Made by a program: the position numbers and the translations under genes
Assembly: GCF_014982855.1 (NCBI RefSeq)
Contig: NZ_JADCKF010000008.1
Location: 1 to 64,000 of the forward strand
Origin: Pseudoflavonifractor gallinarum
Lineage (GTDB): Bacteria; Bacillota; Clostridia; Oscillospirales; Oscillospiraceae
Reading direction: 5' to 3'
Length of the DNA stretch: 64,000 nt
Notes under the pieces: generated by a model
Told to the model about the DNA's origin: nothing
The model's database searches: none
The model's input: the letters and a program-made list of their open reading frames with translations, nothing else
Part shown: piece after piece, positions 38,086-47,224 of the stretch
Position numbering within the stretch: position 1 is the first letter of the stretch
How the letters are laid out: each line of letters begins with the position of its first letter

Positions 38086-38478
38086 ATGGAATGTTCCCCC
38101 TACTATGAGAGCGACGTGCTGGCCTATTTTGACGGCCACGCCGAAGAGCGGGCCCTGTACGAGGCCTTCTTCCGCCGCCTGTGCGCCCAGTTCCCCGCCT
38201 GCTCGGTCAAGGTGCAGAAGAGCCAGATCAGCTTCTACAACCGGCATCTCTTCGCCGCCGCCTCCCTGCCGGTCCGGCGGAAGAAGGACTGGCCCAAGAC
38301 CTGCATCCTGGTGACCTTCGGGCTCTCCCACCGGCTGGACTCCCCCCGCGTGGCCGTGGCGGTGGAGCCCTATCCCAACCGCTGGACCCACCATGTGGTG
38401 GTCTCCTCGCCCCAGCAGCTGGACGACACCCTCTTCGCCTGGATCGAGGAGGCCTATCAGTTCGCCCAAACCAAATAG
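38086..38478 (+). CDS. DUF5655-like protein
   Basis: A 130-residue protein. KVQKSQISFYNRHLFAAASLP, KTCILVTFGLSHRLDSPRV and the C-terminal TLFAWIEEAYQFAQ match the DUF5655 domain, a small alpha-beta fold of unknown role. It follows the EFR1-type gene by 25 bases with SD AAAGGAGTACG and is likely in the same operon. Confidence 0.75.
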   Translation: MECSPYYESDVLAYFDGHAEERALYEAFFRRLCAQFPACSVKVQKSQISFYNRHLFAAASLPVRRKKDWPKTCILVTFGLSHRLDSPRVAVAVEPYPNRWTHHVVVSSPQQLDDTLFAWIEEAYQFAQTK

Positions 38479-38491
38479 ATAAAATAAAATG

Positions 38492-38530
38492 GCCCCGCCC
38501 TCTCTCCCAAAACAGGAGAAAGGGCGGGGC
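38492..38530. terminator. Terminator between convergent operons
   Basis: GCCCCGCCC-N-rich stem paired with GGGCGGGGC, extended by CTCTCC/GGAGA. AT-rich DNA flanks the left side (T-rich on the minus strand). It sits just after the DUF5655-like gene. Confidence 0.65.
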
Positions 38531-38535
38531 TTCCG

Positions 38536-38746
38536 CGTGTCGAAAAATTTCGACACGCTTCTCAAAAATGCAGGCATTTTTTCGAGGGGACGCAGGCCGC
38601 CGCGCGCACTCGCTTTCGCTCGCACACTTGCGGTCTGAGCAGAGTGTTTTCCGACGTACACGCCGCCGGAAAACACAATTTGATTCTCTTCCGCCGTCTG
38701 CGGACGGCGGAACTCTGCGAGGCCCTTGCAGCGCAATTTGAGAACA
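38536..38746 (+). repeat. Dispersed structured repeat, copy A
   Basis: About 210 bases matching 56329-56520 and the reverse complement of 60163-60368. It begins with the hairpin CGTGTCGAAA/TTTCGACACG and includes stems at 38561-38586, 38644-38676 (GTGTTTTCCG/CGGAAAACAC) and 38689-38712 (CCGCCGTC/GGACGGCGG). No convincing gene lies in it. It fills the gap between the DUF5655-like gene and cardiolipin synthase. Confidence 0.85.
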
Positions 38747-38749
38747 CGT

Positions 38750-40285
38750 TTACATCAACGGCGCCAAAATCCGCAGCACCGCGCGGAAGAGCCGCCGCAC
38801 GCCCGAGTGGGCCCGGCAGCGCTGGAGGGTGATCCGCTCGCTCTGCGCCTGGGTGCGGAGGAAGTCCTCCTTGATGTCCCGCAGGCAGGGCGCGCCGCAC
38901 AGCCACACGCCGTCCTCGAAGTGGAGGAACATGCTGCGGTAGTCCATGTTGACCGTCCCCACCGTGCCGAACTGGTCGTCCACCACGAAGTTCTTCCCGT
39001 GCATGAAGCCGGGGGTGTACTCAAAGATCTGCACCCCCGCCTCCAGCAGGGACTCGTAGTGGGCCCGGGTCACCTCGAAGATGACCTTCTTGTCGGGAAT
39101 GTGGGGGGTGATGATGCGCACGTCCACCCCCGCCTTGGCCGCGTTGCACAGGGCGGTGTTGACGCTGTTGCTGACGATGAGGTAGGGGGTGGTCAGGTAG
39201 ATATACTTCTTGGCCTTGTTGATGAGGTTGAGGTAGACGGTCTCCCCCACCGGCTCCCCGTCCAGGGGGCTGTCGGTGTAGGGCTGGACGAAGTAGTCCC
39301 CGCAGTGGGCGCACTCGGGCGGCAGGGAGGCCGGGCGGAAATCCTCCATGCACTCCTCCCCCCGCATGTAGTCCCACATGGTGAGGAACATCACCGTCAT
39401 GCTCCACACCGCCTCCCCCCGCAGGAGGATGGCGGTGTCCTTCCAGTGGCCGTACTTGACCGCCCGGTTGATATACTCGTCGGCCAGGTTGATCCCGCCG
39501 GTAAAGCCCGTGTGGCCGTCGATGATGCACAGCTTCCGGTGGTCCCGGTTGTTCAGGCGCAGGGAGAGGACGGGGATGAAGCGGTTGAACACGCAGCACC
39601 GGATGCCCTTGGCCTCCAGCTGGGCGGCGTAGTCCTTGGGCAGGGTGAAGAGGCTGCCGATGTCGTCGTAGATGACCCGCACGTCCAGGCCCTCCCGCAC
39701 CTTCTCCTCCAGCACCTCCAGAATGGAGTCCCAGAAGACCCCCTGCTCGATGATGAAGTACTCCACGAAGATATACCGCTTGGCGCGGCGCAGCTCCTCC
39801 AGCATCCGGGGGAAGGCGTCGTCCCCCAGGGGGAAGTAGGTGGCCTCGGTGTGATTGTAGGCCGGGGCGTGGGCGTACTGCTCCAGATAGCGGGCCTGGT
39901 TCACCGCGTCGGCCCCAAAGCCGGAGAGCTCCTCGGCCTTGCAGTCCCGCTCCAGGGCGGAGGCCATCTGCCGGTCCATGCCCTGCATCTTTCTCTGCTG
40001 CCGGGGGGAGAGCCGGTTGCCGCCCAGGAGGAGGTAGATCAGTCCCCCGAAGACCGGGAAGAGCAGAATGGGGATGAGCCAGGCGATCTTATAGCCCGGG
40101 TCGCTCTTGTTCCCCACGATCCACAGCACCGCCGCCACCGAGAGGGCGATGCAGAGCCAGTAGAAATAGACAAAGTACGCGGAAAAGCGCCCCATCATGG
40201 CCAGCAGCAGGGCCAGCTGCACCAGCAGCAGCAGCGCCGTCATGGTCAGCCGGTGGAAGAGGATGGAAGCCAGTTTCTTCATCAT
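38750..40285 (-). CDS. cls: Cardiolipin synthase
   Basis: A 511-residue membrane enzyme joining two phosphatidylglycerols to cardiolipin. Two N-terminal membrane helices precede a PLD_N-like hydrophobic segment (WLIPILLFPVFGGLIYLLLG), then two HKD motifs: HRKLCIIDGHTGFTGGINLA and HGKNFVVDDQFGTVGTVNMD. The start overlaps the dnaE stop by four bases and follows GGGGAGG. The Cls identity is clear; the exact isoform is not. Confidence 0.93.
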   Translation of the reverse strand: MMKKLASILFHRLTMTALLLLVQLALLLAMMGRFSAYFVYFYWLCIALSVAAVLWIVGNKSDPGYKIAWLIPILLFPVFGGLIYLLLGGNRLSPRQQRKMQGMDRQMASALERDCKAEELSGFGADAVNQARYLEQYAHAPAYNHTEATYFPLGDDAFPRMLEELRRAKRYIFVEYFIIEQGVFWDSILEVLEEKVREGLDVRVIYDDIGSLFTLPKDYAAQLEAKGIRCCVFNRFIPVLSLRLNNRDHRKLCIIDGHTGFTGGINLADEYINRAVKYGHWKDTAILLRGEAVWSMTVMFLTMWDYMRGEECMEDFRPASLPPECAHCGDYFVQPYTDSPLDGEPVGETVYLNLINKAKKYIYLTTPYLIVSNSVNTALCNAAKAGVDVRIITPHIPDKKVIFEVTRAHYESLLEAGVQIFEYTPGFMHGKNFVVDDQFGTVGTVNMDYRSMFLHFEDGVWLCGAPCLRDIKEDFLRTQAQSERITLQRCRAHSGVRRLFRAVLRILAPLM

Positions 40286-43200
40286 AGGAACGCCTCCCCG
40301 CCCGGCAGGGGCGTCAGCACCTCAGGCTTGCCCGACTGGACCACCACGTTCTCCTCCCCCAGCAGGCCCCGCAGCTCCTCCAGGAGCAGGGGGTGGATCT
40401 GGCAGGGGTAGGCCGGGGTCCACTGTCCCTCCGCGGCGAACTTGGCCCGCAAAGGCTCGCTCCCCGGGAACATGAGGAGAACCCGCAGGATGTGCCGCCA
40501 GCGGGGGTCCTCCCGGGCGGGCAGGCGGAGGTAGAGCTTGCGCACCTTCCCCGCCTCCGGCTCGGCCGGGGCGGAGGGGCCGCTCTCGGGCGCGCCCTGG
40601 AGGGGGCGCAGGCTGTCGCACATGAGCTGAGGGGGCTTTTCATCCCGCACCGAGATGCGCCCCTCGGCCACCACCGGGGTGTTCTCCTGCAGGCAGGCGC
40701 TGCACTCCCCCAGCACCCGGGAGAAGATGAGCACCTCCAGCGCGCCGGTGTCGTCCTCCAGGGTGGCGTAGGCCATGAGGCTGTTGCTCCGGGTGGTCCG
40801 GGTCTTGGAGGCCGTCACCACGCCGGCGATGGTCACCTTCTGCCCGTCGGCGTAGCGCTCCGGCCCGCCCTCCCGGACAAAGTCGGCGGTGATGGAGCCG
40901 ATGGGCACGGCCCGGCAGGCCCGGGCGGCCGCCCGGTACTCGTCCATGGGGTGACCGGTCAGGTAGAGGCCGGTGGTCTCCTTCTCCATGGTCATGCGCT
41001 CCTGCCGGCTGAACTCCGGGATGTCCCGCAATACCAGCTGGGGGGCGGTCTCCATGGCGTCCCCCCCGCCGCCGAAGAGGTCGAACTGTCCGGCCAGGTT
41101 TTTCCGCTTGTTCTGGGCGATGGTGTCCACCAGCTGCTCGTAGGCGTCCAGCAGCTGGGAGCGGCGCACCCCCATGGAGTCGAAGGCCCCGCAGCGGATC
41201 AGGTTCTCCAGCACCCGCTTGTTGAGGTCGTGGTCAAAGAGCCGCAGGCAGAAGTCGGGGAAGTCCCGGAAGGGCCCCTTCTCCCGCTCGGCCAGCACGT
41301 CCCGCACGAAGCCCCAGCCCACCCCCTTCACGGCGGCCAGGCCGAAGCGCAGGTTCTCCCCGGACACGGTGAAGGAGGCACCCGACTCGTTGATGTCGGG
41401 GGGCAGGAGGGAGATCGAGCAGTCCTTGCACTCGGCGATATACTCGGCCACCTTCTCGCTGGAGTCCAGCACCGAGGTGAGGAGGGCGGCCATATACTCC
41501 CGGGTGCGGTGGCGCTTGAACCAGGCGGTCTGGTAGGCCACCACCGCGTAGCTCACCGCGTGGGCCTTGTTGAAGGCGTAGTTGGCGAAATCGTAGATCT
41601 CGTCGTACACGTCCTGGCCCACCTGCTCCGGGATGCCCCGGGCGATGCAACCGTCGATCCCCCGGTCGGGGTCGCCGTAGATGAAGGCCTTGCGCTCCCG
41701 CTCGATCTGGTCCTTCTTCTTCTTGGAGATGGCCCGGCGCACCATGTCGGCCTGTCCCAGGGAGTAGCCCGCCATGTCCTGGAAGATGCGGATGACCTGC
41801 TCCTGGTAGACGATGCACCCGTAGGTCACCTCCAGGATGGGCCGGAGGGAGGGGTGCTTGTAGGTGATCTTCTCCGGGTTCTGCTTGCAGGCGATGAACC
41901 GGGGGATGGATTCCATGGGGCCGGGGCGGTAGAGGGCGATGATGGCGGTGATGTCCTCGATGTTCTGGGGCTTGAGGCTCACGCACACGCCGGTCATGCC
42001 GGCCGACTCCATCTGGAAGACGCCCGAGGTCTTGCCCTCGGAGAGCATCTGGAAGACGGCCGGGTCGTGGTCGGGCAGGTTTTCCAGGGAAAAGTCCGGC
42101 TCCCGGGCCTGGACCAGCTTCACCGCGTCGTCCAGCACCGTCAGGTTGCGCAGGCCCAGAAAGTCCATCTTGAGCAGGCCCAGCTCCTCCAGGGTGGTCA
42201 TGGTGTACTGGGTGACCACCGATTCGTCGTTTTTCGCCAGGGGCACGTACTCGTGGACCGGGCGGCGGGTGATGACCACGCCCGCGGCGTGGGTGGAGGC
42301 GTGGCGGGGCATGCCCTCGATGGCCTTGGCCGTGTCAATGAGGCGGCGGATGGTCCCGTCCCCCTCATAGGCCTCCCGCAGGGGCTTGGAGAGCCGGATG
42401 GACTCGTCCAGGGTGATGTGGAGGGCCCCCGGGCCGCTGGGCACCTGCTTGGCCACCGCGTCCACCTCGGCGTAGGGGATGTTGAGAGCCCGGCCCACGT
42501 CCCGGATGGCCCCCTTGGCGGCCATGGTGCCGAAGGTGACGATCTGGGCCACGTGGTCGGGACCGTACTTGCGCTGGACGTACTCGATGACCTCCTGCCG
42601 CCGGCGGATGCAGAAGTCCACGTCGATGTCGGGCATGGTGACCCGCTCCGGGTTGAGGAAGCGCTCGAAGTACAGGTCGTAGCGCATGGGATCGATCTCG
42701 GTGATGCGCAGGCAGTAGGCCACCATGGACCCGGCCGCCGAGCCGCGGCCCGGTCCCACGGGGATCTGGTGGCTCTTGGCGTAGTGGATGAAGTCGGAGA
42801 CGATGAGGAAGTACTCCACAAAGCCCATCTGGCGGATGACCCCCATCTCGTACTCCAGCCGCTCCCGGTAGGCGGGGGGCGCGTCGGGGTAGCGCCGGGC
42901 AAAGCCCTCGTCACAGAGTTTTTGGAAATAGGCGTCCCCGTCGGTGTACCCCTCGGGGAGCTTGAACTCGGGCAGGTGGTACTTGCCAAACTCGAACTCC
43001 ACCTCACACCGCTCGGCGATGCGGGCTGTATTGGCCACGGCCTCGGGGTACTCGGGGAAGAGGGCGGCCATCTCCTCCTCCGACTTGATATAGAATTCCC
43101 GGGTCTCAAAGCGCATCCGGGAGGGGTCGTCCACCGTCTTGCCCATCTGGATGGCCATGAGGGTGTCCTGCATGGCCGAGTCCTCCCGGGTCAGGTAGTG

Positions 43201-43818
43201 GGCGTCGTTGGTGAGCACCAGGGGGATGCCGGTCTCCCGGTGGAGGCGGAAGATGCCCTGGGCGGCCTCCCGCTGGGCGGGGATGCCGTGGTCCTGGATC
43301 TCCAGGTAGTAGTTCCCCTCCCCAAAGATCTCCTGCATCTCCAGGGCGTGGGCCTTGGCCCCCTCGTAGTTGCTCCCCAGGAGGAGCCGGGGCACCGCCC
43401 CCGCCAGGCAGGCCGAGAGGGCGATGAGCCCCTCGGAGTGCGCCCGCAGCAGGTCCATGTCCACTCTGGGCTTGATATAAAAGCCCTCCAGAAAGGCCTG
43501 GGAGACCAGATAGCTCAGATTCCGGTAGCCCACCTCGTTTTGGCACAGGAGCACCAGGTGGCGGGCGGCCGAGTCCAGCTCGTGGACCTTGTCAAAGCGG
43601 GTGCGGGGGGCCACGTAGACCTCGCACCCGATGATGGGCTTGATCCCCGCCGCCTTGCAGGCCTTGTAGAAGTCGATCACGCCGTACATCACGCCGTGGT
43701 CCGTGATGGCCACCGCGCTCTGCCCCAGGTCCTTCACCCGCTGCACCAGCCCTCCGATGCGGCACGCGCCATCCAGAAGGCTATACTCCGTATGGACATG
43801 TAAATGGACAAAGGACAT
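40282..43818 (-). CDS. dnaE: DNA polymerase III alpha subunit
   Basis: A 1178-residue C-family replicative polymerase of the DnaE1 type. The PHP domain opens FVHLHVHTEYSLLDGACRIG. The polymerase active-site segment is MPDIDVDFCIRRR, with GPGRGSAAGSMVAY before it. The helix-hairpin-helix region follows GCGAFDSMG-type FDSMGVRRSQLLDAYE, and an OB domain lies near residue 990 (VTIAGVVTASKTRTTRSN). The C-terminus is short compared with E. coli DnaE. It overlaps cls. SD AAAGGAGGAG. Confidence 0.96.
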   Translation of the reverse strand: MSFVHLHVHTEYSLLDGACRIGGLVQRVKDLGQSAVAITDHGVMYGVIDFYKACKAAGIKPIIGCEVYVAPRTRFDKVHELDSAARHLVLLCQNEVGYRNLSYLVSQAFLEGFYIKPRVDMDLLRAHSEGLIALSACLAGAVPRLLLGSNYEGAKAHALEMQEIFGEGNYYLEIQDHGIPAQREAAQGIFRLHRETGIPLVLTNDAHYLTREDSAMQDTLMAIQMGKTVDDPSRMRFETREFYIKSEEEMAALFPEYPEAVANTARIAERCEVEFEFGKYHLPEFKLPEGYTDGDAYFQKLCDEGFARRYPDAPPAYRERLEYEMGVIRQMGFVEYFLIVSDFIHYAKSHQIPVGPGRGSAAGSMVAYCLRITEIDPMRYDLYFERFLNPERVTMPDIDVDFCIRRRQEVIEYVQRKYGPDHVAQIVTFGTMAAKGAIRDVGRALNIPYAEVDAVAKQVPSGPGALHITLDESIRLSKPLREAYEGDGTIRRLIDTAKAIEGMPRHASTHAAGVVITRRPVHEYVPLAKNDESVVTQYTMTTLEELGLLKMDFLGLRNLTVLDDAVKLVQAREPDFSLENLPDHDPAVFQMLSEGKTSGVFQMESAGMTGVCVSLKPQNIEDITAIIALYRPGPMESIPRFIACKQNPEKITYKHPSLRPILEVTYGCIVYQEQVIRIFQDMAGYSLGQADMVRRAISKKKKDQIERERKAFIYGDPDRGIDGCIARGIPEQVGQDVYDEIYDFANYAFNKAHAVSYAVVAYQTAWFKRHRTREYMAALLTSVLDSSEKVAEYIAECKDCSISLLPPDINESGASFTVSGENLRFGLAAVKGVGWGFVRDVLAEREKGPFRDFPDFCLRLFDHDLNKRVLENLIRCGAFDSMGVRRSQLLDAYEQLVDTIAQNKRKNLAGQFDLFGGGGDAMETAPQLVLRDIPEFSRQERMTMEKETTGLYLTGHPMDEYRAAARACRAVPIGSITADFVREGGPERYADGQKVTIAGVVTASKTRTTRSNSLMAYATLEDDTGALEVLIFSRVLGECSACLQENTPVVAEGRISVRDEKPPQLMCDSLRPLQGAPESGPSAPAEPEAGKVRKLYLRLPAREDPRWRHILRVLLMFPGSEPLRAKFAAEGQWTPAYPCQIHPLLLEELRGLLGEENVVVQSGKPEVLTPLPGGEAFL

Positions 43819-43863
43819 GGGTCTCCTCCTTTTGATCTGATCTGTATGCGTTTGGGGGCAAAT

Positions 43864-44057
43864 GGGCGGTCCGGAGGCCCGCCCCTACGGTCTGTTGTCG
43901 GGGGCGGCGTCCCCGACGCCCCGCGGAAAACGGACGGTTGTCGAGGCAAACGGGCGGTCCGGAGGCCCGCCCCTACGGTCTCTTGTAGGGGGCGGCGTCC
44001 CCGACGCCCCGCGGGAAACGGGCGGTTGTCGAGGCAGGCGGGCGGTCCGGAGGCCCC
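43864..44057. repeat. Tandem 88-bp GC-rich repeat, 2.2 copies
   Basis: Units start at 43864, 43952 and 44040 with GGGCGGTCCGGAGG; the third is cut after about 18 bases. Each unit contains inverted repeats (GGCGTCCCCGACGCC). It fills the space between dnaE and the next gene. There are no unique spacers, so it is not a CRISPR array. Confidence 0.85.
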
Positions 44058-44061
44058 TTTC

Positions 44062-44343
44062 TTATTTCGGCTTCACGATGCTGCCGCAGTTGGGGCAGCG
44101 GTACTGCTCCGTCTGTCCGGGCAGCTGGTCGGTGGGGGTGCGCAGGGTGGCCCGGCACAGGGGGCAGGTCTTCCGCCGCACGCCGCCCTGGATGCCGAAG
44201 GCCAGGCACAGCACGCCCGCCACATAGCAGACCAGGGCGACGGCCTGGGCCGGCAGGGCGGTCTGGCTCACCGCGCCCAGCAGCAGCAGGACGATCCCTC
44301 CTGCCAGCACCGCCATCTGGCGGCCGGATGGTGTTCTCTGCAT
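44062..44343 (-). CDS. Zinc-ribbon membrane protein
   Basis: A 93-residue protein with two hydrophobic segments (MAVLAGGIVLLLLGAVSQTA; AVALVCYVAGVLCLAFGIQ) and a C-terminal zinc ribbon (CPLCRATL ... YRCPNCGSIVK). Function unknown. It follows whiA by 17 bases with SD GGAGGAACACC and may be in its operon. Confidence 0.75.
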   Translation of the reverse strand: MQRTPSGRQMAVLAGGIVLLLLGAVSQTALPAQAVALVCYVAGVLCLAFGIQGGVRRKTCPLCRATLRTPTDQLPGQTEQYRCPNCGSIVKPK

Positions 44344-44360
44344 GGGTGTTCCTCCTTCCG

Positions 44361-45257
44361 TTATGCTTTCCCCAGCTCCATCAGCTTGCGCAGCCGGTGG
44401 TTGAGGCAGGACTTGGTCACCGGCGGGTCCAGGGCCTCGGCCAGCTGGGAGAGGGTGAGCTCCGGATGGGCAAGGCGGACCTCCGCCGTGGCGCGCAGCT
44501 TGGGGGGGAGCTCGTCCAGCATCCCCCGCTCCTCCAGCCGGTGGATGGCCTCGATCTGCTCCTGGGCGGCCTCCACCGCCTTGTCCAGGTTGGCCGCGTC
44601 GCAGTTCACCCGGCGGTTGACGCCCCCCACCACTGCCTTCTCCGCCTTGGCGTTCATCACGGCCATGGCCGAGAGGGGCGCGCCGATGCCGGTGAGGAAG
44701 TCCTCGATGGTCTCGCTCTGTTTGAAATAGGTGATGTAGTGGGACTTGCGGGTGGTCTCCTTGGGGAAGAAGCCCGCCTCCCGCAGCAGGGCGCTCATCT
44801 CCCGGCTCACGTTGTAGTGGGAGGTGGCCAGCTCCAGGTGGTAGCGCTTGGTGGGGTCGGTCACCGATCCCCCCGCCAGAAAGGCCCCCCGGAAGAAGGC
44901 GGTGCGGCAGTGCTCCTCCTCCAACACGGCGAAATTGATGTGGTGGGCCAGGGTCTCCCCGGGGTCGTAGCCGAATACCTCGCAGATGGCGGAGAGCTTG
45001 TCCGCATCCTGAATGGCGAAGATGTACTTTCCCCGGTGCTCCGGCTCGGTCTGGCGGTCAAAGCGGAGCTTGAAGGCCTTCTTGAAGAGGGCCGGAAGCC
45101 GCCGGGCAAACTCCTCGGATTCGGTGACGATCCGGGCCCCGGCGGCCGAAAACTGATTGCAGAAGAGCAGCACCCCGTAGGCTTCCGCCTGGGCGCAGCA
45201 GCGGCGGGAGAGCTCATTCCGGCACAGCTCCCCCTTGGTCTCCGATGCGAAGGACAT
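44361..45257 (-). CDS. whiA: WhiA, sporulation/division-associated DNA-binding protein
   Basis: A 298-residue protein: SFASETKGELCRNEL start, the LAGLIDADG-like core with FFRGAFLAGGSVTDPTKRYH, and the C-terminal helix-turn-helix (HPELTLSQLAEALDPPVTKS). It is typical of WhiA, which in actinobacteria controls sporulation and in Bacillus affects division and chromosome segregation. It lies in the usual rapZ-yvcK-whiA order. SD GGGGGAGCGG. Confidence 0.95.
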   Translation of the reverse strand: MSFASETKGELCRNELSRRCCAQAEAYGVLLFCNQFSAAGARIVTESEEFARRLPALFKKAFKLRFDRQTEPEHRGKYIFAIQDADKLSAICEVFGYDPGETLAHHINFAVLEEEHCRTAFFRGAFLAGGSVTDPTKRYHLELATSHYNVSREMSALLREAGFFPKETTRKSHYITYFKQSETIEDFLTGIGAPLSAMAVMNAKAEKAVVGGVNRRVNCDAANLDKAVEAAQEQIEAIHRLEERGMLDELPPKLRATAEVRLAHPELTLSQLAEALDPPVTKSCLNHRLRKLMELGKA

Positions 45258-45270
45258 GGCCGCTCCCCCC

Positions 45271-46284
45271 TTAAAAGATCCGGGTGTGGGCCCGCTCTTC
45301 GTAGATCTCCATCACCGCCTGGGCCAGACGGGTCACCGAGTGGCGGGCGTAGTTGGAGGTCTCGGAGGAGACCGGACGGGTGACCAGCTCCACCCCCAGG
45401 GCCTCGATGGCCTCCTTGTCCACGGTGATGGGGATGGCGTCCTCCTCCCGGTAGCGCTCCAGAAGGCCGGGCCGCACCGGGGCGGAGTTGCACAGGCACA
45501 GGTCCACCAGCCCCGGGCCGGAGTGGTCCAGGAGGGCGGCCACGTGGTCGGAGGCCGTCATCCCCTCGGTCTCGCCGTCCTGGGTCATGATGTTGCAGAT
45601 GTAGAGCTTGAGGGCCTTGGAGCGGCACACCGCCTCGGCGATCCCGTCCACCAGCAGGTTGGGGATCACGCTGGTGTAGAGGCTCCCCGGCCCCAGCAGG
45701 ATGAGCTCGGCCTCCTCAATGGCCTCCACCGCCGCGGGCAGGGCGGCCGGACGCTCGGGCAGGAGCCGGACGCTGCGGATGCGGCAGTCCTGCTCCTTCT
45801 TGAACTGGAAGATCTTGGACTCCCCCACCACGGAGGTGCCGTTTTCGAAGGTGGCCTCCAGCTGCACGTTTGCGTTGGTCACCGGGAGGATGCGCCCCGA
45901 GATGGCCAGTACCTCGCTCATGCGGGCCACCGCCTCGTCGAAGGAGGGGTAGATCCCGTTGAGGGCGGCCAGGATGAGGTTGCCGAAGGACTGCCCGGTC
46001 AGCCGCCCCGAGCCGCTGGGAAAGCGGTAGCTGAGCAGCTGCTCCATCACCGGCTCGGCGTTGGCCAGGGCCTCCATGCAGTGGCGGATGTCCCCCGGAG
46101 GCGGCATACCCAGGTCCTCCCGCAGCACTCCCGATCCGCCGCCGTCGTCGGCCACGGTGACGATGGCCGTGAGATTGCGGGTATGTAGCTTCAGGCCGCG
46201 CAGCATGGTGGACAGTCCCGTCCCCCCGCCGATGGCCACGATCTTGGGGCCGCGGCCCACTTCACAGCAATTCCGTTCTGTCAT
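45271..46284 (-). CDS. yvcK: YvcK/GlmR-type gluconeogenesis factor
   Basis: A 337-residue CofD-like protein. IVAIGGGTGLSTMLRGLKLH near the N-terminus is the UDP-sugar/nucleotide loop; MPPPGDIRHCMEALANAEPV and ILLGPGSLYTSVIPNLLVDG are family signatures. In Bacillus GlmR stimulates GlmS and cell-wall precursor flow. The ATG at 46284 follows GGAGGAATC. It sits between rapZ and whiA. Confidence 0.95.
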   Translation of the reverse strand: MTERNCCEVGRGPKIVAIGGGTGLSTMLRGLKLHTRNLTAIVTVADDGGGSGVLREDLGMPPPGDIRHCMEALANAEPVMEQLLSYRFPSGSGRLTGQSFGNLILAALNGIYPSFDEAVARMSEVLAISGRILPVTNANVQLEATFENGTSVVGESKIFQFKKEQDCRIRSVRLLPERPAALPAAVEAIEEAELILLGPGSLYTSVIPNLLVDGIAEAVCRSKALKLYICNIMTQDGETEGMTASDHVAALLDHSGPGLVDLCLCNSAPVRPGLLERYREEDAIPITVDKEAIEALGVELVTRPVSSETSNYARHSVTRLAQAVMEIYEERAHTRIF

Positions 46285-46332
46285 GTACGATTCCTCCGCG
46301 CTGAATGGGTGGGGCCTGCCCCACGGCAAGCC

Positions 46333-47193
46333 TTATGCCCGGGTCATGTCCCGGTGGTTCTCGCTGGCGTCATAGCCCTTCTGGCGAATGAACTCGGCCA
46401 GGGCCCGGGTGACGGCCACCGAGCGGTGCTGTCCGCCGGTGCAGCCCACGGCGATGACCAGCACGGTCTTTCCCTCGGCCACGTACTGGGGCAGGAGGAA
46501 GTTCATCAGGTTCTCCAGATGGGTCATGAAGTCCCGGGTCTGTTGGTAGTGGAACACGAAGGAGCGCACCGGCTCGTCCAGTCCGGTCTGGGTGCGCAGC
46601 TCCGCGATGTAATAGGGGTTGGGCAGGAAGCGCACGTCAAAGACCAGGTCGGCCTCGATCGGGATGCCGTACTTGAAGCCGAAGGAGATGACGTTGATGC
46701 TCATGGCGTGGGGGACCTGCCCGTCTCCGAAGAGGCGCAGCACCTCCCCCCGCAGCTTGGCGGTGGAGAGGGCGGTGGTGTCGATGATGTACTCGGCCCG
46801 CTGCCGCACCGGCTGGAGGGCGTCCCGCTCCTCCTGGACGGCCTGGGCCAGGGACCGCCCGTCCCGGGAGAGGGGGTGGATGCGCCGGGTCTCCTTGTAG
46901 CGCTTGATGATGGCCTCGGGGGCGGCCTCCACGAAGAGGATCTTGTACACGCACCCCATCTCCTTCAGGGCGCTCAGGGCCTCAAAGAGGTCGTCAAAGG
47001 TGTGTCCGCCCCGGATGTCGGTCACCAGGGCCACCCGCTGATACTTGCCCTGTCCCGCCATGCACAGCTCGGCAAACTTGGGGATGAGCGGGGCGGGCAT
47101 GTTGTCCACCACGTAAAATCCCATGTCCTCGATAAAGGACGCCGTCTTGCTCTTTCCCGCTCCGGACAGGCCGGAAATGATCACAAATTCCAT
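46333..47193 (-). CDS. rapZ: RapZ family RNase adapter / nucleotide-binding protein
   Basis: A 286-residue P-loop protein with IISGLSGAGKSKTASFIEDM (Walker A), ALVTDIRGGHTFDDL, and the C-terminal IAVGCTGGQHRSVAVTRALA domain. In E. coli RapZ controls GlmZ sRNA decay and so GlmS levels; in Firmicutes YvcJ is a GTPase/ATPase of less clear role. Located between murB and yvcK, as usual. Confidence 0.95.
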   Translation of the reverse strand: MEFVIISGLSGAGKSKTASFIEDMGFYVVDNMPAPLIPKFAELCMAGQGKYQRVALVTDIRGGHTFDDLFEALSALKEMGCVYKILFVEAAPEAIIKRYKETRRIHPLSRDGRSLAQAVQEERDALQPVRQRAEYIIDTTALSTAKLRGEVLRLFGDGQVPHAMSINVISFGFKYGIPIEADLVFDVRFLPNPYYIAELRTQTGLDEPVRSFVFHYQQTRDFMTHLENLMNFLLPQYVAEGKTVLVIAVGCTGGQHRSVAVTRALAEFIRQKGYDASENHRDMTRA

Positions 47194-47224
47194 CCCTCTT
47201 GCTCCTCTCTCCCGCGGGGACCGC

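Noticed and set aside
40393-43803. 1136-codon open frame opposite dnaE
   Set aside because: Shadow of a highly GC-biased gene; the composition (Gly, His, Val, Leu) and lack of motifs argue against a real protein.
43864-44057. CRISPR array
   Set aside because: The repeat unit is 88 bp, in only 2.2 copies, without unique spacers; no cas gene in the window.
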